From contig NZ_LIVZ01000011.1 of the NCBI RefSeq assembly GCF_001905845.1, forward strand, positions 248,001 to 312,000: DNA of 64,000 nucleotides. Reading direction: 5' to 3'. A model generated the notes under the pieces. That model did not search any database and was not told the origin of the DNA. It saw only the letters and a program-made list of their open reading frames with translations. Source of the DNA: Streptomyces sp. TSRI0107. Lineage in GTDB: Bacteria > Actinomycetota > Actinomycetes > Streptomycetales > Streptomycetaceae. Position 1 is the stretch's first letter. Each line of letters opens with the position of its first letter. Below, one piece after another: positions 9,401 through 18,588 of this stretch. The position numbers were made by a program, and so were the translations under genes.

Positions 9401-12331
9401 GCCCGCGTCCAGCTCGAACTGCGTCTTGTACAGGTGGAGTCCGAGTGGGGCACTCCCGTCGCCGCCTGGCAGGGGCACGGGCCGCGCCTCGCACGGCTGC
9501 GTCAGGACGCGGAGGTGCTCGACGCGCTGCTCGCCGTCGCTGCCGCGCGTACCGACGTGCTGACCGCCGCGGCCACCTCGCCGGCACTCGCCGTCGCCAC
9601 CTGGCATGACGCGTCCGTCGAGACCGCCGTACGCAGTCTGCTGCGCGCGGCGACCACGCTGCGTGCGGCCGAAGAGTCCCGCAAGGTCATCGCGGGCACA
9701 GAGGAACTGCTGCGGGCCTGGAGCGACCGGCCCGGTGTCGCACCCGCGGTCGTCCGCGCAGGCGAGGCCGTGCGCGGCTGGGATCCCGATGGCTATCGCT
9801 CGTTCAGTGACGAGATGGCCGAGGTGCGTGAGGCCGCCCGGCTGCGGGCCGAACAGGACGCGGCGCTCACCCGTGTCCGCGAGGCCTTCCCGGCCCTCGC
9901 CGAGCGCATCACCGACACACACGAGGACACCGCCTGGGACACCAGGCTGCACGCCCTCGCCGAGGCCTGGGCCTGGTCCGCGTGGCGCGAACGCATGGAA
10001 CGACTCACCGACCCCGAGGCCGAGCGCACCCTGCGCAAGCGTCTGACCGAGGCCGACGACGAAGCCCGCATCATGCTCGCCCGACTTGCCGCCGCCCGCG
10101 CCTGGCACCGCTGCCTCGGCCTGCTCACCGGCGACCAGTCCCGGGCGCTGAGCGCCTACCAGCAGGCCGCCCGGCGTATCAAGGGCAAGTACCAGCACCG
10201 TTACCGGCGCGACGCGCAAGCCGCCCTTCGCAAAGCGCAGACAGCGGTGCCGGCCTGGATCATGCCGTTGCACCAGGTCGCCGAGACGGTGCCCATGGAC
10301 CGGCCCGGCATGTTCGACGTCGTCATCGTCGACGAGGCCAGCCAGTCGGGCCTGGAGGCCATGCTGCTGAGCTGGCTCGCCGACCGGATGGTCGTCGTCG
10401 GCGACAGCAAGCAGGTCAGCCCGTCCAACGTCGGCCTCAAGCAGGACGAGTACTTCCACCTCAGAGATCGCCTGCTCACCGCGCTGGAGCCGGACATCCG
10501 CAGCCTGTTCGGCCCCGAGTCCAGCTTCTTCGACCTCACCGAGGCGCTGTCGGCGGGCCGCGGCACGCTCATGCTCAAGGAGCACTTCCGGTGCATGCCG
10601 GAGATCATCTCGTTCTCCAACGACCTCTGCTACAACCGTGATCTGCTGCCCCTGCGGCAGTACGGTGCCGACCGGCTGCCCCCGGTCCGCACGGTGCACA
10701 TCGAGCATGGTGAAGCAATCGGCGCCAACTCCCGGCTGACCAATCCGACCGAGGCCGAGGCCCTCGTCGACGCGATCGTGCGCTGCTGCGCCGACCCCGC
10801 CTACGACGGGAAGACCATGGGCGTCATCAGCCTGCGCGCCAGCAAGGGGCATCTGACGGAGTTGGAGAACCTGCTCGCCGAGCGTCTCGACTACGAGCAG
10901 CGCGAGGAGCGGCGTATCCGGGTCGGCGACGCCGAGGACTTCCAGGGCGACGAGCGGCACGTCATGTTCGTCTCCTTCGTCAACTCGCCGTCCACCGCTG
11001 CCGGATCGGTCCCGGGCGGCTTCAACGGCAAGACCTACGAGCAGCGGATCAACGTGGCGGCCTCCCGCGCCCAGGACCAGGTGTGGGTGTTCCACAGCGC
11101 GCGCGTCGAGCAGTTCCACGAGAACGACCTGCGCCGGCGGTGGCTCGACCACCTGACCCGGCCCGCGGAGGACGAGACCACCGCGGTCGAGGGCGAGGTC
11201 CTGCCCGATGTCAGGCACGAAGCGTTCGACAGCCTGTTCCAGCAGAAGGTGTACCTGGAACTGACGGCGCGGGGCTATCGGGTCCGTCCGGGATACAAGG
11301 TGGGTCGCCACACCCTCGACCTGGTCGTGGAGGGCGGGACCCGCCGGCTCGCGGTCGCCTGTGACGGTGACGCCTTCGCCGAGGGTGAGGACGCCTCCAC
11401 CGCGGCGGCCAGACAGCGTGACCTGGAACGCGTCGACTGGACGTTCGTCCGGATCCGGGGCAGCCGGTTCCACCTCGACCGTGAGCAGGCGCTGGCGCCG
11501 CTCTGGGCCGAGCTGGAACGCCTGGGCATTGAACCGGTGCGGGAGGAGGCGGAGGAGCCGGGCACCGCAGGCGACATCGAGCGCACGGGTACGGAGCCAG
11601 CCGCTGAGGGCGTGGCGGCCGAGCGGTGGAGCGAACAGGGCGAGGAAAGGGGCGGCATCGAGGCGGTGACTGCAACTGCCGCCGTCCCTGAGGCGGTGAC
11701 CGCGCCGAAGCCCGCCGATCCGCGCGACTCGCTGCTTGGGCCGACGCGGGAGCCGAAGTCCGCCGCGGGGAATCCGCGTACGGTGCCTTCGGAGAGTCGA
11801 GCCACCGCCGGACCTTCCGCCGGCCCGGCCCGGCCGGCGCAGCCCGAGGCGGCACCGACCGTCGCGCGGGGCTCGATGCCGGTCCGGGAGATCCCTGCAG
11901 CGGCCTTCCAGCGGCTGGTCCGCGAGGTGCAGCAGCTGCAGGCCGCCCTCGACGCTCCCGAGGAGACACCCAGCGGCGCGGATGCGGCACAGCTCGTCTT
12001 TCTCAGGAAGAGCCAGGCCGACCGGCGTGACCGGCGCACAAAGCGCCTCGCTTTCCTGCGTACGTTCCTCGACGCCGTTGGCGTCGGGCGGGAACCGGTA
12101 GTCCCGGACGTCGTGATCCCGGGCGCGCTGCTGGTCCTGGAGTTCGACGGCGAGATCGACGAAGACACCCTGTACACCGTCGCCGAACTGCCCACCGAGG
12201 AGGCGGACATCGTCTCTCCGTCGTCTCCCCTCGGGCATGCGCTGATGTGGCAGCCCGCCGGACGCGAGGTCTCGTACGACGCCTCGCAGGGTAAGAAGCG
12301 CACGGTCGTCGTCCGGCAGATCCGCATCTGA
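6467..12331 (+). CDS. Giant SF1 (Upf1/DNA2-like) helicase with Vsr/DUF559-like nuclease
   Basis: This is about 1954 residues if it starts at GTG 6467, just after the regulatory sites; GTG 6391 or 6284 remain possible. Residues about 20-130 look like a DUF4352-type beta-sandwich. SF1 motifs follow: Walker A GPPGTGKT near 611, DEASQ near 1289, VGDSKQVSPSN, FRCMPEII, DAEDFQGDE and INVAASRAQDQ. A long helical insertion of about 600 residues separates motif Ia from motif II. Residues about 1587-1688 match a Vsr/DUF559-like nuclease (FQQKVYLELTARGYRVRPGY, TLDLVV, ACDGD, RDLERVDWTFVRIRG), but the usual Glu before CDGD is Ala. A charged low-complexity linker and a C-terminal domain end the protein. 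The layout resembles the helicase-Vsr defence proteins called Hhe, though I do not see DUF4011. It likely unwinds and cuts invading DNA. Confidence 0.8.
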   Translation: MSQDENRLSGGSRPVGSVYQYDDGLYVRVDEVMPYELADADDSHGYRPGDDLVRCTLHLSNGTGRPVDMDGITLLVRGGPYGKTGRQVQDYRSDVLDDELEGTLRMGRRASATWAYSIPAGTAGDLDIEVRFRGAHDRESVAFTTAATAVPTSLGTGAASLFVDGGSAAQPVGDLGGPVGGAGQHHTGRATLDAVPAQSAGPRRQATQSHAPQLSADELDATRVRQIFRFLAEAEESKTRPVRTLDGAAGTVWFDELPDDDGVDVMIDGVLGTDEPAWLTVARPEREDAPHPRALLAPWVDESRIRDFKQTHAPHLRRRIDPEFPDWSQGIPLDKTYHELDDHPQREKIEKLYSAWEQEWLAWAERRRAIDPLVRLYDRLHKMHEDAANLGEAYELVLGLGRLTWQTPSGQRVERHLVTHRATLRLDPSTGTLTAAPDPTGAGLELEEGMLEGAQHVPGPVREKIVEVLEGASDVTDPAHLDAVHTALRSWVNAAHSAGSYAPTVERAKPRSLDIPQVGLTPALVLRERSRRSTMDALKAIARQIDAGTPPTELLGYIAGRDGALTAADLAAAEDGTVNESDEMYFALPANEEQRTIAERLRANRLVVVQGPPGTGKTHTIANLVTDLLAQGKRVLITSHTPRALRVLRDKLPESIRDLCVSRTEDGAAAQRELEASVHRILSEYAGYDEKASRKAIKALQARLAKARAAQQAMLRDLAVLREQETHRFDAQIGDYSGSLQEIAERLTAEAERHDWLGPVPQEQPTLSAGEALRLLHTTRAYTPHHQALAAEVPGPSELPGPGDFEEAVRVVRSAEEAHAAARQDPLCAEYDTAVRSLSETEQQRLSSTLDAFSAARARAASLAAPAGDWATALLKQVTEGQDWQARSRRAAVTEALAAVDASLATLGTAMVSGLEQYDPATALAQVTALHDGLGQGQKLRGPLGMRSKLAKTVGAFVDAVRVDGRTPEDVATAAVILARVQLELRLVQVESEWGTPVAAWQGHGPRLARLRQDAEVLDALLAVAAARTDVLTAAATSPALAVATWHDASVETAVRSLLRAATTLRAAEESRKVIAGTEELLRAWSDRPGVAPAVVRAGEAVRGWDPDGYRSFSDEMAEVREAARLRAEQDAALTRVREAFPALAERITDTHEDTAWDTRLHALAEAWAWSAWRERMERLTDPEAERTLRKRLTEADDEARIMLARLAAARAWHRCLGLLTGDQSRALSAYQQAARRIKGKYQHRYRRDAQAALRKAQTAVPAWIMPLHQVAETVPMDRPGMFDVVIVDEASQSGLEAMLLSWLADRMVVVGDSKQVSPSNVGLKQDEYFHLRDRLLTALEPDIRSLFGPESSFFDLTEALSAGRGTLMLKEHFRCMPEIISFSNDLCYNRDLLPLRQYGADRLPPVRTVHIEHGEAIGANSRLTNPTEAEALVDAIVRCCADPAYDGKTMGVISLRASKGHLTELENLLAERLDYEQREERRIRVGDAEDFQGDERHVMFVSFVNSPSTAAGSVPGGFNGKTYEQRINVAASRAQDQVWVFHSARVEQFHENDLRRRWLDHLTRPAEDETTAVEGEVLPDVRHEAFDSLFQQKVYLELTARGYRVRPGYKVGRHTLDLVVEGGTRRLAVACDGDAFAEGEDASTAAARQRDLERVDWTFVRIRGSRFHLDREQALAPLWAELERLGIEPVREEAEEPGTAGDIERTGTEPAAEGVAAERWSEQGEERGGIEAVTATAAVPEAVTAPKPADPRDSLLGPTREPKSAAGNPRTVPSESRATAGPSAGPARPAQPEAAPTVARGSMPVREIPAAAFQRLVREVQQLQAALDAPEETPSGADAAQLVFLRKSQADRRDRRTKRLAFLRTFLDAVGVGREPVVPDVVIPGALLVLEFDGEIDEDTLYTVAELPTEEADIVSPSSPLGHALMWQPAGREVSYDASQGKKRTVVVRQIRI

Positions 12332-12345
12332 ACATGGCGGCAACC

Positions 12346-12385
12346 GGCCCTGTCACGCGTACCGCACGGTCCAGGTGACAGGGCC
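12346..12385. terminator. Bidirectional terminator between convergent helicase genes
   Basis: GGCCCTGTCAC (12346-12356) and GTGACAGGGCC (12375-12385) form a perfect 11-bp stem with an 18-nt loop. It is centred in the 63-bp gap between the two convergent stop codons, so it can serve both genes. No U-tract is present, as is usual in Streptomyces. Confidence 0.7.
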
Positions 12386-12394
12386 CGGCGTGCC

Positions 12395-14566
12395 TCAGCC
12401 GGCGACCGGGTCCAGCAGGCGGCTCCGCTCACCGCTCCAGGAGATCGCCAGCGCGTCACGCGCCCGCGTACAGGCAACGAAGAGCAGGCAGTGTTCGGCC
12501 AGCAGGTCCGAGCGGTTTTGCACGGCGTCCTCGTCGGCGGGCGTCACCTGCGGAGCGAAGGGAAGCACGCTCGACGTCACGCCCACGACGGCCACACAGC
12601 GGAACTCCAGTCCCTTCATCGCGTGCATCGTCGCCACGCGCACACCCGACACCTCGGGCCCCGGGTCGTCCTTGACCGCGACCGCCGGGACGCCATCCCG
12701 GCGCAGCCGCGCTATGACGGCGTCGACCAGCGTATTGAACCGGGCGCACACCGCCACCTCGGACGGCTTGACCCCGTCCTGGTCCACCCAGACCCTGATC
12801 TGTTCCGCCAGTGCGCGCAGCTCGTCGTCCTGGCTGGCGTGGCCCCGTGCCACCGGTATGCGGCCGTGCAACTCGGACCGGTAGCCCCGCAGCGAGTCCT
12901 GGCCGCACTCATCGTCGTCGTCCTCACCGAGCCGGCCCACCGGCTGACCGTCCAGCAGCGATGCCGACCAGCGCAGGATCTCCTCCGTACTGCGGTAATT
13001 GACGCGCAGCCGGGACGTGCGCCCACGCACATTGATGCCCAGCGAGCGAAGCGAGACCCGGGAGTCATAGATGCGCTGGTGGGGATCGCCGACGAGGAAC
13101 AGGTCGTCTGCCTGCTCGGCGACACAGGCGCGCAGCACCCGCCACTGAGCCGGGTGCAGGTCCTGCGCCTCGTCCACCACGACGTGACGGTAGCGCGGCC
13201 CCTTCTCGGCCAGAATCCGGGCGGCCTGATCGCAGAGCATGGTGTAGGTCGCCGAGTCACGCGAGGCGAGATCTCCCGTGAACCGTTCCATGACCCGCCA
13301 CAGCCGCGCCCGCTGCACGCGTCCCACCTGCGTGCCGCGTCCCCTGCGCACACACCGCAGGTACTCCTCGGGAGTGCGCAACCCCTGAGCGAGGACGACG
13401 TTGCGGAACTCCTGGGACAGGAAGCGCTCCGACCAGGGCAGGTCCTCGCGTGCGGTGGCACGGGTCCAGGCGCTCTTCTCGGCTGCCGCCGACAACGGCT
13501 TCGGTGAGCTGCCCCGCGCCTCCCGTATGATCCGGGCGGCCAGCGAGTCCACCGTCGTGACGTCGACCCGGTCGAGCAGGTGGGCGTCGGTGTCGCCGAG
13601 CAGGAGGGCCAGGCTGTCGCGCAGGGCGGCTGCCATGGCGTTGGTGAAGGTGGTGAGCAGGATCCGGTCGCCCTCGTGCCCGGTGCGCAGCAGACGCCGC
13701 ACCCGGTGCAGCGCGACGACGGTCTTGCCGGTGCCGGGACCACCCGTCACCTGGGCCGGTCCGTTGAAGCCGGGGTGGTAGGCGTACCGGCGCTGGGCGG
13801 GGTGCAGGAAGACGCGCCAGCGGGTGAAGTCCTCGGTGAGAATCCTCTCCAGCTCACCGGGGCCGGTGACCTCCACCATGTGGTTGGACGTGTTGAGGAT
13901 TGCCTCGCTGAGGGTGACGGCCGGCCGGTCCTCGGCCGTCCGTACCGTCTGCCCGCGCGGAGCGATCAGCTGCTCCCAGACGTCCTCGGTGGAGTAGTCG
14001 GCCGCCAGGTACTCCAGCACCTCGTACTGGTCGGCGGGCATCATGGGCGGCGCCATGACCGTCAGGTCGTCAGCCGTGACGCACACGCGCGCCAGCCGCA
14101 GGACCTGCTCGTCGATGCCCAAGTCACGCAGCACGGTGTCGGAGTGCCGGGCGAAAAGACGCGTCGGGGTCTCGACCGCCTTGGTCTCGAAGTAGGTCTC
14201 CATCTGTTCGAGGGCCTCGACATTGCGGACCTCCAGACCGCCGGTGGCGCCGTTGACCGAGTAGGCGCGCTTGCAGGCCCAGCTGATCGCCTCGTCGTGC
14301 GGAGCGACCCGCAGCAGCGTGTACAGCTCGCTGCCGTCGTCCGGTGCGAGGAGAACCCCCCGGTAGAACCTGGTGATTCGGATGGTGCGGATCCGGGGGT
14401 CGCGTGCCCTTTCGAGCTTCTCCAGATGCATCCCCTTGCTGGCGTGCAGCTGAGGCACGGTCAGGCTCCGGAACATCTGGATGGCGTCGTTGACCTCTTT
14501 CTGGACCGGTCTCTGCAAGGAGATCAGGTCCGCGACGAATTCGTCGGAGAGGGCGAGACGGGGCAT
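12395..14566 (-). CDS. UvrD/Rep-type helicase with N-terminal RelE/ParE-like domain
   Basis: Residues 1-105 resemble a RelE/HigB-fold toxin: LSDEFVADLISLQ, a GMHLEKLERARDPRIR strand, IRITRFYRGVLL and the closing HDEAISWA. After a linker the SF1A helicase core carries Walker A GGPGTGKT (about residue 270), VVDEAQDLHP, GDPHQRIYDS, NYRSTEEIL, MHAMKGLEF and FVACTRARDAL. RelE-UvrD fusions are known in bacteria; the RelE part may serve as an RNA- or DNA-binding module rather than a free toxin, and no antitoxin gene is adjacent. GAGGA lies five bases before the ATG. It is divergent from drmA and shares the 180-bp control region with it, which links it to the DISARM-like module. At 723 residues it is near the usual size of such fusions. 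Confidence 0.85.
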   Translation of the reverse strand: MPRLALSDEFVADLISLQRPVQKEVNDAIQMFRSLTVPQLHASKGMHLEKLERARDPRIRTIRITRFYRGVLLAPDDGSELYTLLRVAPHDEAISWACKRAYSVNGATGGLEVRNVEALEQMETYFETKAVETPTRLFARHSDTVLRDLGIDEQVLRLARVCVTADDLTVMAPPMMPADQYEVLEYLAADYSTEDVWEQLIAPRGQTVRTAEDRPAVTLSEAILNTSNHMVEVTGPGELERILTEDFTRWRVFLHPAQRRYAYHPGFNGPAQVTGGPGTGKTVVALHRVRRLLRTGHEGDRILLTTFTNAMAAALRDSLALLLGDTDAHLLDRVDVTTVDSLAARIIREARGSSPKPLSAAAEKSAWTRATAREDLPWSERFLSQEFRNVVLAQGLRTPEEYLRCVRRGRGTQVGRVQRARLWRVMERFTGDLASRDSATYTMLCDQAARILAEKGPRYRHVVVDEAQDLHPAQWRVLRACVAEQADDLFLVGDPHQRIYDSRVSLRSLGINVRGRTSRLRVNYRSTEEILRWSASLLDGQPVGRLGEDDDDECGQDSLRGYRSELHGRIPVARGHASQDDELRALAEQIRVWVDQDGVKPSEVAVCARFNTLVDAVIARLRRDGVPAVAVKDDPGPEVSGVRVATMHAMKGLEFRCVAVVGVTSSVLPFAPQVTPADEDAVQNRSDLLAEHCLLFVACTRARDALAISWSGERSRLLDPVAG

Positions 14567-14650
14567 GGGCGTCCTCGGGTCGGGCGGCGGCGGGCGAGCA
14601 CCAGATTAGAGACTGATCAGGATGTCGCGGGATGGAGATCACGAGAATCA

Positions 14651-14679
14651 TTGTGTGAACTCAGTCAACGCACTATATT
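14651..14679 (+). promoter_or_regulatory. drmA: drmA promoter with island motif copy D in its spacer
   Basis: TTGTGT (14651-14656) and TATATT (14674-14679) are separated by 17 bp. GTGTGAACTCAGTCAA (14653-14668) fills the spacer, a classic repressor position. Transcription would begin near 14686, giving a leader of about 60 nt. Read leftward, the same motif presents TTGACT, a possible -35 box for the RelE-UvrD gene. Confidence 0.55.
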
Positions 14680-14745
14680 TCTGGTGTCTGTCACCCCATC
14701 GGCGCACGCCCGTGCTCCGACGGACCTGTCCGAAAGGACCACCGT

Positions 14746-17700
14746 ATGCCGGCCCAGCCTGCCCAGGCCGCTGTCCCGCACCCGCTCGACGAAGTTCCCC
14801 AGACGTTCCGCGCGGGGGATTCCTACGAGGTCCGGGACGCACTCGTGACCTACATCCGCAGGGATCTGCTGGGCCCCTGGGACGGTGAGACGGAGACCCT
14901 GCCGAGTGCCTCCTCGGGGCCGCGTGACCGGTACCTCGTCGGCATGCTCGGCCCGCGCCCCGAGCCCGTCACCACGGACCGGATCGCCCGTGCGGCCGCA
15001 CAGAGCGCGGACGGAGAGTCGGGGGACGAGCAGGAGGGCGACGACAGCGCCCTGCAGGACCGGCTGAGCCCGCAGGCCGCCGGGCACATCTGGGCGTCGT
15101 CGATGGGGCTGTCCTTCACCGTCCCGGCCTCCGTCGGCACACTCAGTGCCACCGTCCGCTGGGGGCGCTACACACAGTCGGAGGAAGCCACCGACCGGGG
15201 GACGACCCGACGGCTCTGGTCGCGTGAGCCCGTCGAGCGTCTTGTGGACATCGACGTGACCGGCGCGGCCGACCGGGCCGTCGAACTCGACGGCGAATCC
15301 GTCGTCCTCGACGTGCAGGTACGCCGGCACACCAACCGCGCGAGCGGTGAGGATCTGCGCATAGTCGAGCTGGCCCTGGTGAACCGGCAGCTGGACAGCC
15401 GTGACGCACGCGACGCCCACTGGCTCTTCCAGACCGAGATCGACGTCACCGCCTTTCCCGACGATCAGGCGGCGGTCTTCCTGCCGGTTGACGATCCTCT
15501 CGACCCGGCGGGCCCCGGCAGCGCGCCCGAGGACCCCGAGGAGCGGCGGCTGCGCCTCCTCTACCGGGACAGCCTCAGCCACGCCAAGGGACGCAACGTG
15601 GCCGTGCACGCATACGTCCGGGACGGCGAACGCAACGCCCACCGCCTGACCACCGTCTGGCTGCCTGAGTACGACGTAAGGGCCACCACCGCGCCGACAC
15701 TCGAGCAACAGGACCTGCTCCATGGGCTGGAACTGGGCATGGACGAACTGGCAGCGCTCGCCGTGCCCGACCGCCGGGACGAACTCAGCGCGGCCCTCGC
15801 GCCGCTGGCCGACGGGTACGGCACCTGGCTGGAACAGCAGCGCTACGCCGCCCGCTCGCTCCCCGACGACCTGCGCCGATCGGCCGAGGTCGCGATCGAC
15901 CAGGCGCTCGAGGTCTGCGACCGCATCACCCTCGGCATCGACCGGCTCGTGGCCGACGACACGGCTCTGACGGCCTTCCGGTTCGCCAACCGGGCCATGG
16001 CCCTGCAGAGGCGCAACACCGCCATCGCGGCGGCCCGCGCCGGACGTGAGAACGACCCCCTCTCCTACCGGGAGGCCCGGGAGGAGGTCCACGGCAAGGG
16101 CAAGGAGGCAGCCAGCTGGCGTCCGTTCCAGCTCGCCTTCGTCCTGCTGAACATCGCCTCCCTCACCCAGCCCGGACACCCGCACCGCGGCACCGGCCGC
16201 AAAGCCCTCGTCGACCTACTGTTCTTTCCGACAGGCGGTGGCAAGACCGAGGCGTATCTCGGCCTCGCCGCCTATACCTTCGCGCTCAGGCGCCTGCAGG
16301 GGACGATCGGATCGGGAGCCGAGGCCCGCAGCGGCGAAGCCGGGGTGGGCGTGCTCATGCGCTACACCCTGCGATTGCTGACCGCCCAGCAGTTCCAGCG
16401 GGCCGCCGCCCTGGTGAGCGCCTGTGAGGTCCTGCGCCGCGAGGAGTTCGCGCGGGACCGGCGCTGGGGCTCCACTCCGTTCCGCATCGGGCTCTGGGTG
16501 GGTACGTCCGTCTCGCCGAACTGGTTCGAGGAGGCGAAGGAACAGATCGCCGAGGCCAAGGAGAACGCCAGCGACAAACACGCCCGCGTCCTGCAGGTCC
16601 TCACCTGTCCCTGGTGTGGGAGCGGACTGACCGCCCGCTCCCACATGGAATACGACGAAGCACGCCGCCGGATCGTCCTGTACTGCCCGCGCGGGGAGGG
16701 AGAGGACCGCTGCCCCTTCTCCCGTCGCGAGGCGCTCGGCGAGGGCATCCCTGTACTCACCGTCGACGAGGAGATCTACCGGCTGGCGCCCTCGCTGCTG
16801 ATCGCCACGGTCGACAAGTTCGCCCAGCTCCCGTGGAACGGTTACGCGGGCCTGCTGTTCGGCCGGGTCACCGAGCTCTGCCCTCGCCACGGTTACCGTC
16901 ATGACGACCTGGACGCCAAGACCGGCTGCGGGGGCCGGCACAACGCACGGGGTGAACTGCCCGGCGTCACCGCCCAGCCCGTCACCCGGCTGCGTCCCCC
17001 TGACCTGATCATCCAGGACGAGCTGCATCTCATCTCCGGAGCGCTCGGCACCACGGTGGGGCTCTTCGAGGCCGCCATCGACCAGCTGTGCACGTGGAGC
17101 TTCACCGACGACCAAGGCCAAAGCCGGGAAACCGGCCCCAAGATCATCGCATCCACCGCGACCACCAAGCGGGCCGCCGACCAGGTGCGCGGCGTCTTCG
17201 GCCGCGAGGTCGCCGTGTTTCCCCCCCAGGTGCTGGACGTCGGCGACACGTTTTTCTCCCGCCAGGTGGAACTGAGTCGGGAGAACCCAGGCCGTCGCTA
17301 CCTCGGCGTATGCGCGCACGGCACGCGACTGAAGGCCGCCGAGATCCGCGTCGCGGAGATCCTGCTGCTCGCGGGACAGCAGCTCTTCGACGACTACGGC
17401 AGGCCGGCGGACCCGTACATGACTCTTGTCGGCTACTTCAACGCGACCCGTGAACTCGCCGGCATGCGACGGTACATGGACGACGACATCACCACCCGTG
17501 TGCGGGCCAACGGCAGCCGCAAGGGACAGGACACGCTGTCAGACCGCATCGTGAGCAGAGCGGGGATGCTCAGCATCCAGGAGCTGACCTCACGCATCTC
17601 CTCCGCGGACATCGGGGCGGCCCTGAAGCGGCTGGAGATCGAGTTCGACCCCGAGCGTGACACCTCGGTGCGACGGCGTGCCTTCCTCCGCGAGTACGCG

Positions 17701-18588
17701 GCGGCCATGAAAGAGAAGCGAGAGCCCCGCGCCTCCATGACGCCGACCATCCGGCAGGCCGTCGACGTCGTGCTCGCCACCTCCATGCTGCAGGTCGGCG
17801 TCGACGTCTCCCGCTTCGGCTTGATGCTGGTCGTCGGCCAGCCGAAGAACACCGCCGAGTACATTCAGGCGTCCTCCCGGGTGGGCCGCGACGCCGCGCG
17901 CCCGGGTCTGGTGGTGACCCTCTACAACTGGTCGCGCCCTCGCGACCTCGCGCACTACGAGGACTTCGAGCACTATCACGCGACGTTCTACCGCCAGGTG
18001 GAAGCCCTCTCCGTCACCCCGTACACCCGCCGCGCGCTCGACCGCGGAGTCGCCGCCACCTACGTCGCCGCGCTGCGGCACGCCGCCTATGACACCTCCC
18101 GCAACCTCGACGCCCACCACGTCGACCTCGACGGACCGCTCGCGCAGAACGTGGAACGGCGGCTTCTGGAACGGGCCGAGCGAGTGGGAGGCGACCGGCC
18201 CCGCCAGTACCTGAGCGAACGGCTTGACCGGCTGAAGGACGAATGGCGCCGCAAGCGAGACGAGAGCAGCTCGGCGCTCGGCTACCGCAAGGAGAAGCAC
18301 AAGACGACCGTCGTGAACGGACTGCTGCGGCGGGCGGACGGATCCCGGTGGACCGAGCTCACCGTCGGCATGTCGATGCGTGAGACGGAGAACGAGATCA
18401 ACCTACTCCTGCCCGGCGGCGGGGCGTTTCTGGAAGAGCCCTCGGGCAGCGGTCCCGACTGGATTTTCGGCACGCCCGCGGCCGACTCCGACTCCGACTC
18501 CGACACCGACCCCGACACGGTGAGCACCGTGGACAGCGACGAGTACGGACCCGTCACGGCCGACACGCTCAGGAAGGCACAGCGATGA
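14746..18588 (+). CDS. drmA: DrmA-like DISARM helicase
   Basis: This 1280-residue protein is a helicase of the DrmA type. Walker A is FFPTGGGKTEAYLGL (about residue 493), motif II is QDELH (about 758), followed by STATTKRAADQ. The C-terminal RecA lobe has ATSMLQVGVDVSRFG and the signature YIQASSRVGRDAARPG (about 1040). A cysteine ribbon is inserted between motifs I and II (CPWCGSG near 622, then CPRGEGEDRC near 647), and CPRHGYRHDD with a later Cys may bind a second zinc. In DISARM, DrmA with DrmB recognises and translocates on invading DNA. GAAAGGA lies about nine bases before the ATG. The stop overlaps the next start as ATGA, so translation is coupled to drmB. A run of Asp/Ser near the C-terminus is low complexity. 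Confidence 0.9.
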   Translation: MPAQPAQAAVPHPLDEVPQTFRAGDSYEVRDALVTYIRRDLLGPWDGETETLPSASSGPRDRYLVGMLGPRPEPVTTDRIARAAAQSADGESGDEQEGDDSALQDRLSPQAAGHIWASSMGLSFTVPASVGTLSATVRWGRYTQSEEATDRGTTRRLWSREPVERLVDIDVTGAADRAVELDGESVVLDVQVRRHTNRASGEDLRIVELALVNRQLDSRDARDAHWLFQTEIDVTAFPDDQAAVFLPVDDPLDPAGPGSAPEDPEERRLRLLYRDSLSHAKGRNVAVHAYVRDGERNAHRLTTVWLPEYDVRATTAPTLEQQDLLHGLELGMDELAALAVPDRRDELSAALAPLADGYGTWLEQQRYAARSLPDDLRRSAEVAIDQALEVCDRITLGIDRLVADDTALTAFRFANRAMALQRRNTAIAAARAGRENDPLSYREAREEVHGKGKEAASWRPFQLAFVLLNIASLTQPGHPHRGTGRKALVDLLFFPTGGGKTEAYLGLAAYTFALRRLQGTIGSGAEARSGEAGVGVLMRYTLRLLTAQQFQRAAALVSACEVLRREEFARDRRWGSTPFRIGLWVGTSVSPNWFEEAKEQIAEAKENASDKHARVLQVLTCPWCGSGLTARSHMEYDEARRRIVLYCPRGEGEDRCPFSRREALGEGIPVLTVDEEIYRLAPSLLIATVDKFAQLPWNGYAGLLFGRVTELCPRHGYRHDDLDAKTGCGGRHNARGELPGVTAQPVTRLRPPDLIIQDELHLISGALGTTVGLFEAAIDQLCTWSFTDDQGQSRETGPKIIASTATTKRAADQVRGVFGREVAVFPPQVLDVGDTFFSRQVELSRENPGRRYLGVCAHGTRLKAAEIRVAEILLLAGQQLFDDYGRPADPYMTLVGYFNATRELAGMRRYMDDDITTRVRANGSRKGQDTLSDRIVSRAGMLSIQELTSRISSADIGAALKRLEIEFDPERDTSVRRRAFLREYAAAMKEKREPRASMTPTIRQAVDVVLATSMLQVGVDVSRFGLMLVVGQPKNTAEYIQASSRVGRDAARPGLVVTLYNWSRPRDLAHYEDFEHYHATFYRQVEALSVTPYTRRALDRGVAATYVAALRHAAYDTSRNLDAHHVDLDGPLAQNVERRLLERAERVGGDRPRQYLSERLDRLKDEWRRKRDESSSALGYRKEKHKTTVVNGLLRRADGSRWTELTVGMSMRETENEINLLLPGGGAFLEEPSGSGPDWIFGTPAADSDSDSDTDPDTVSTVDSDEYGPVTADTLRKAQR

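Noticed and set aside
8564..12343. Long minus-strand open frame opposite the giant helicase
   Set aside because: It is antisense to clear helicase motifs and has low-complexity, Gly/Arg/Asp-rich composition typical of shadow frames.
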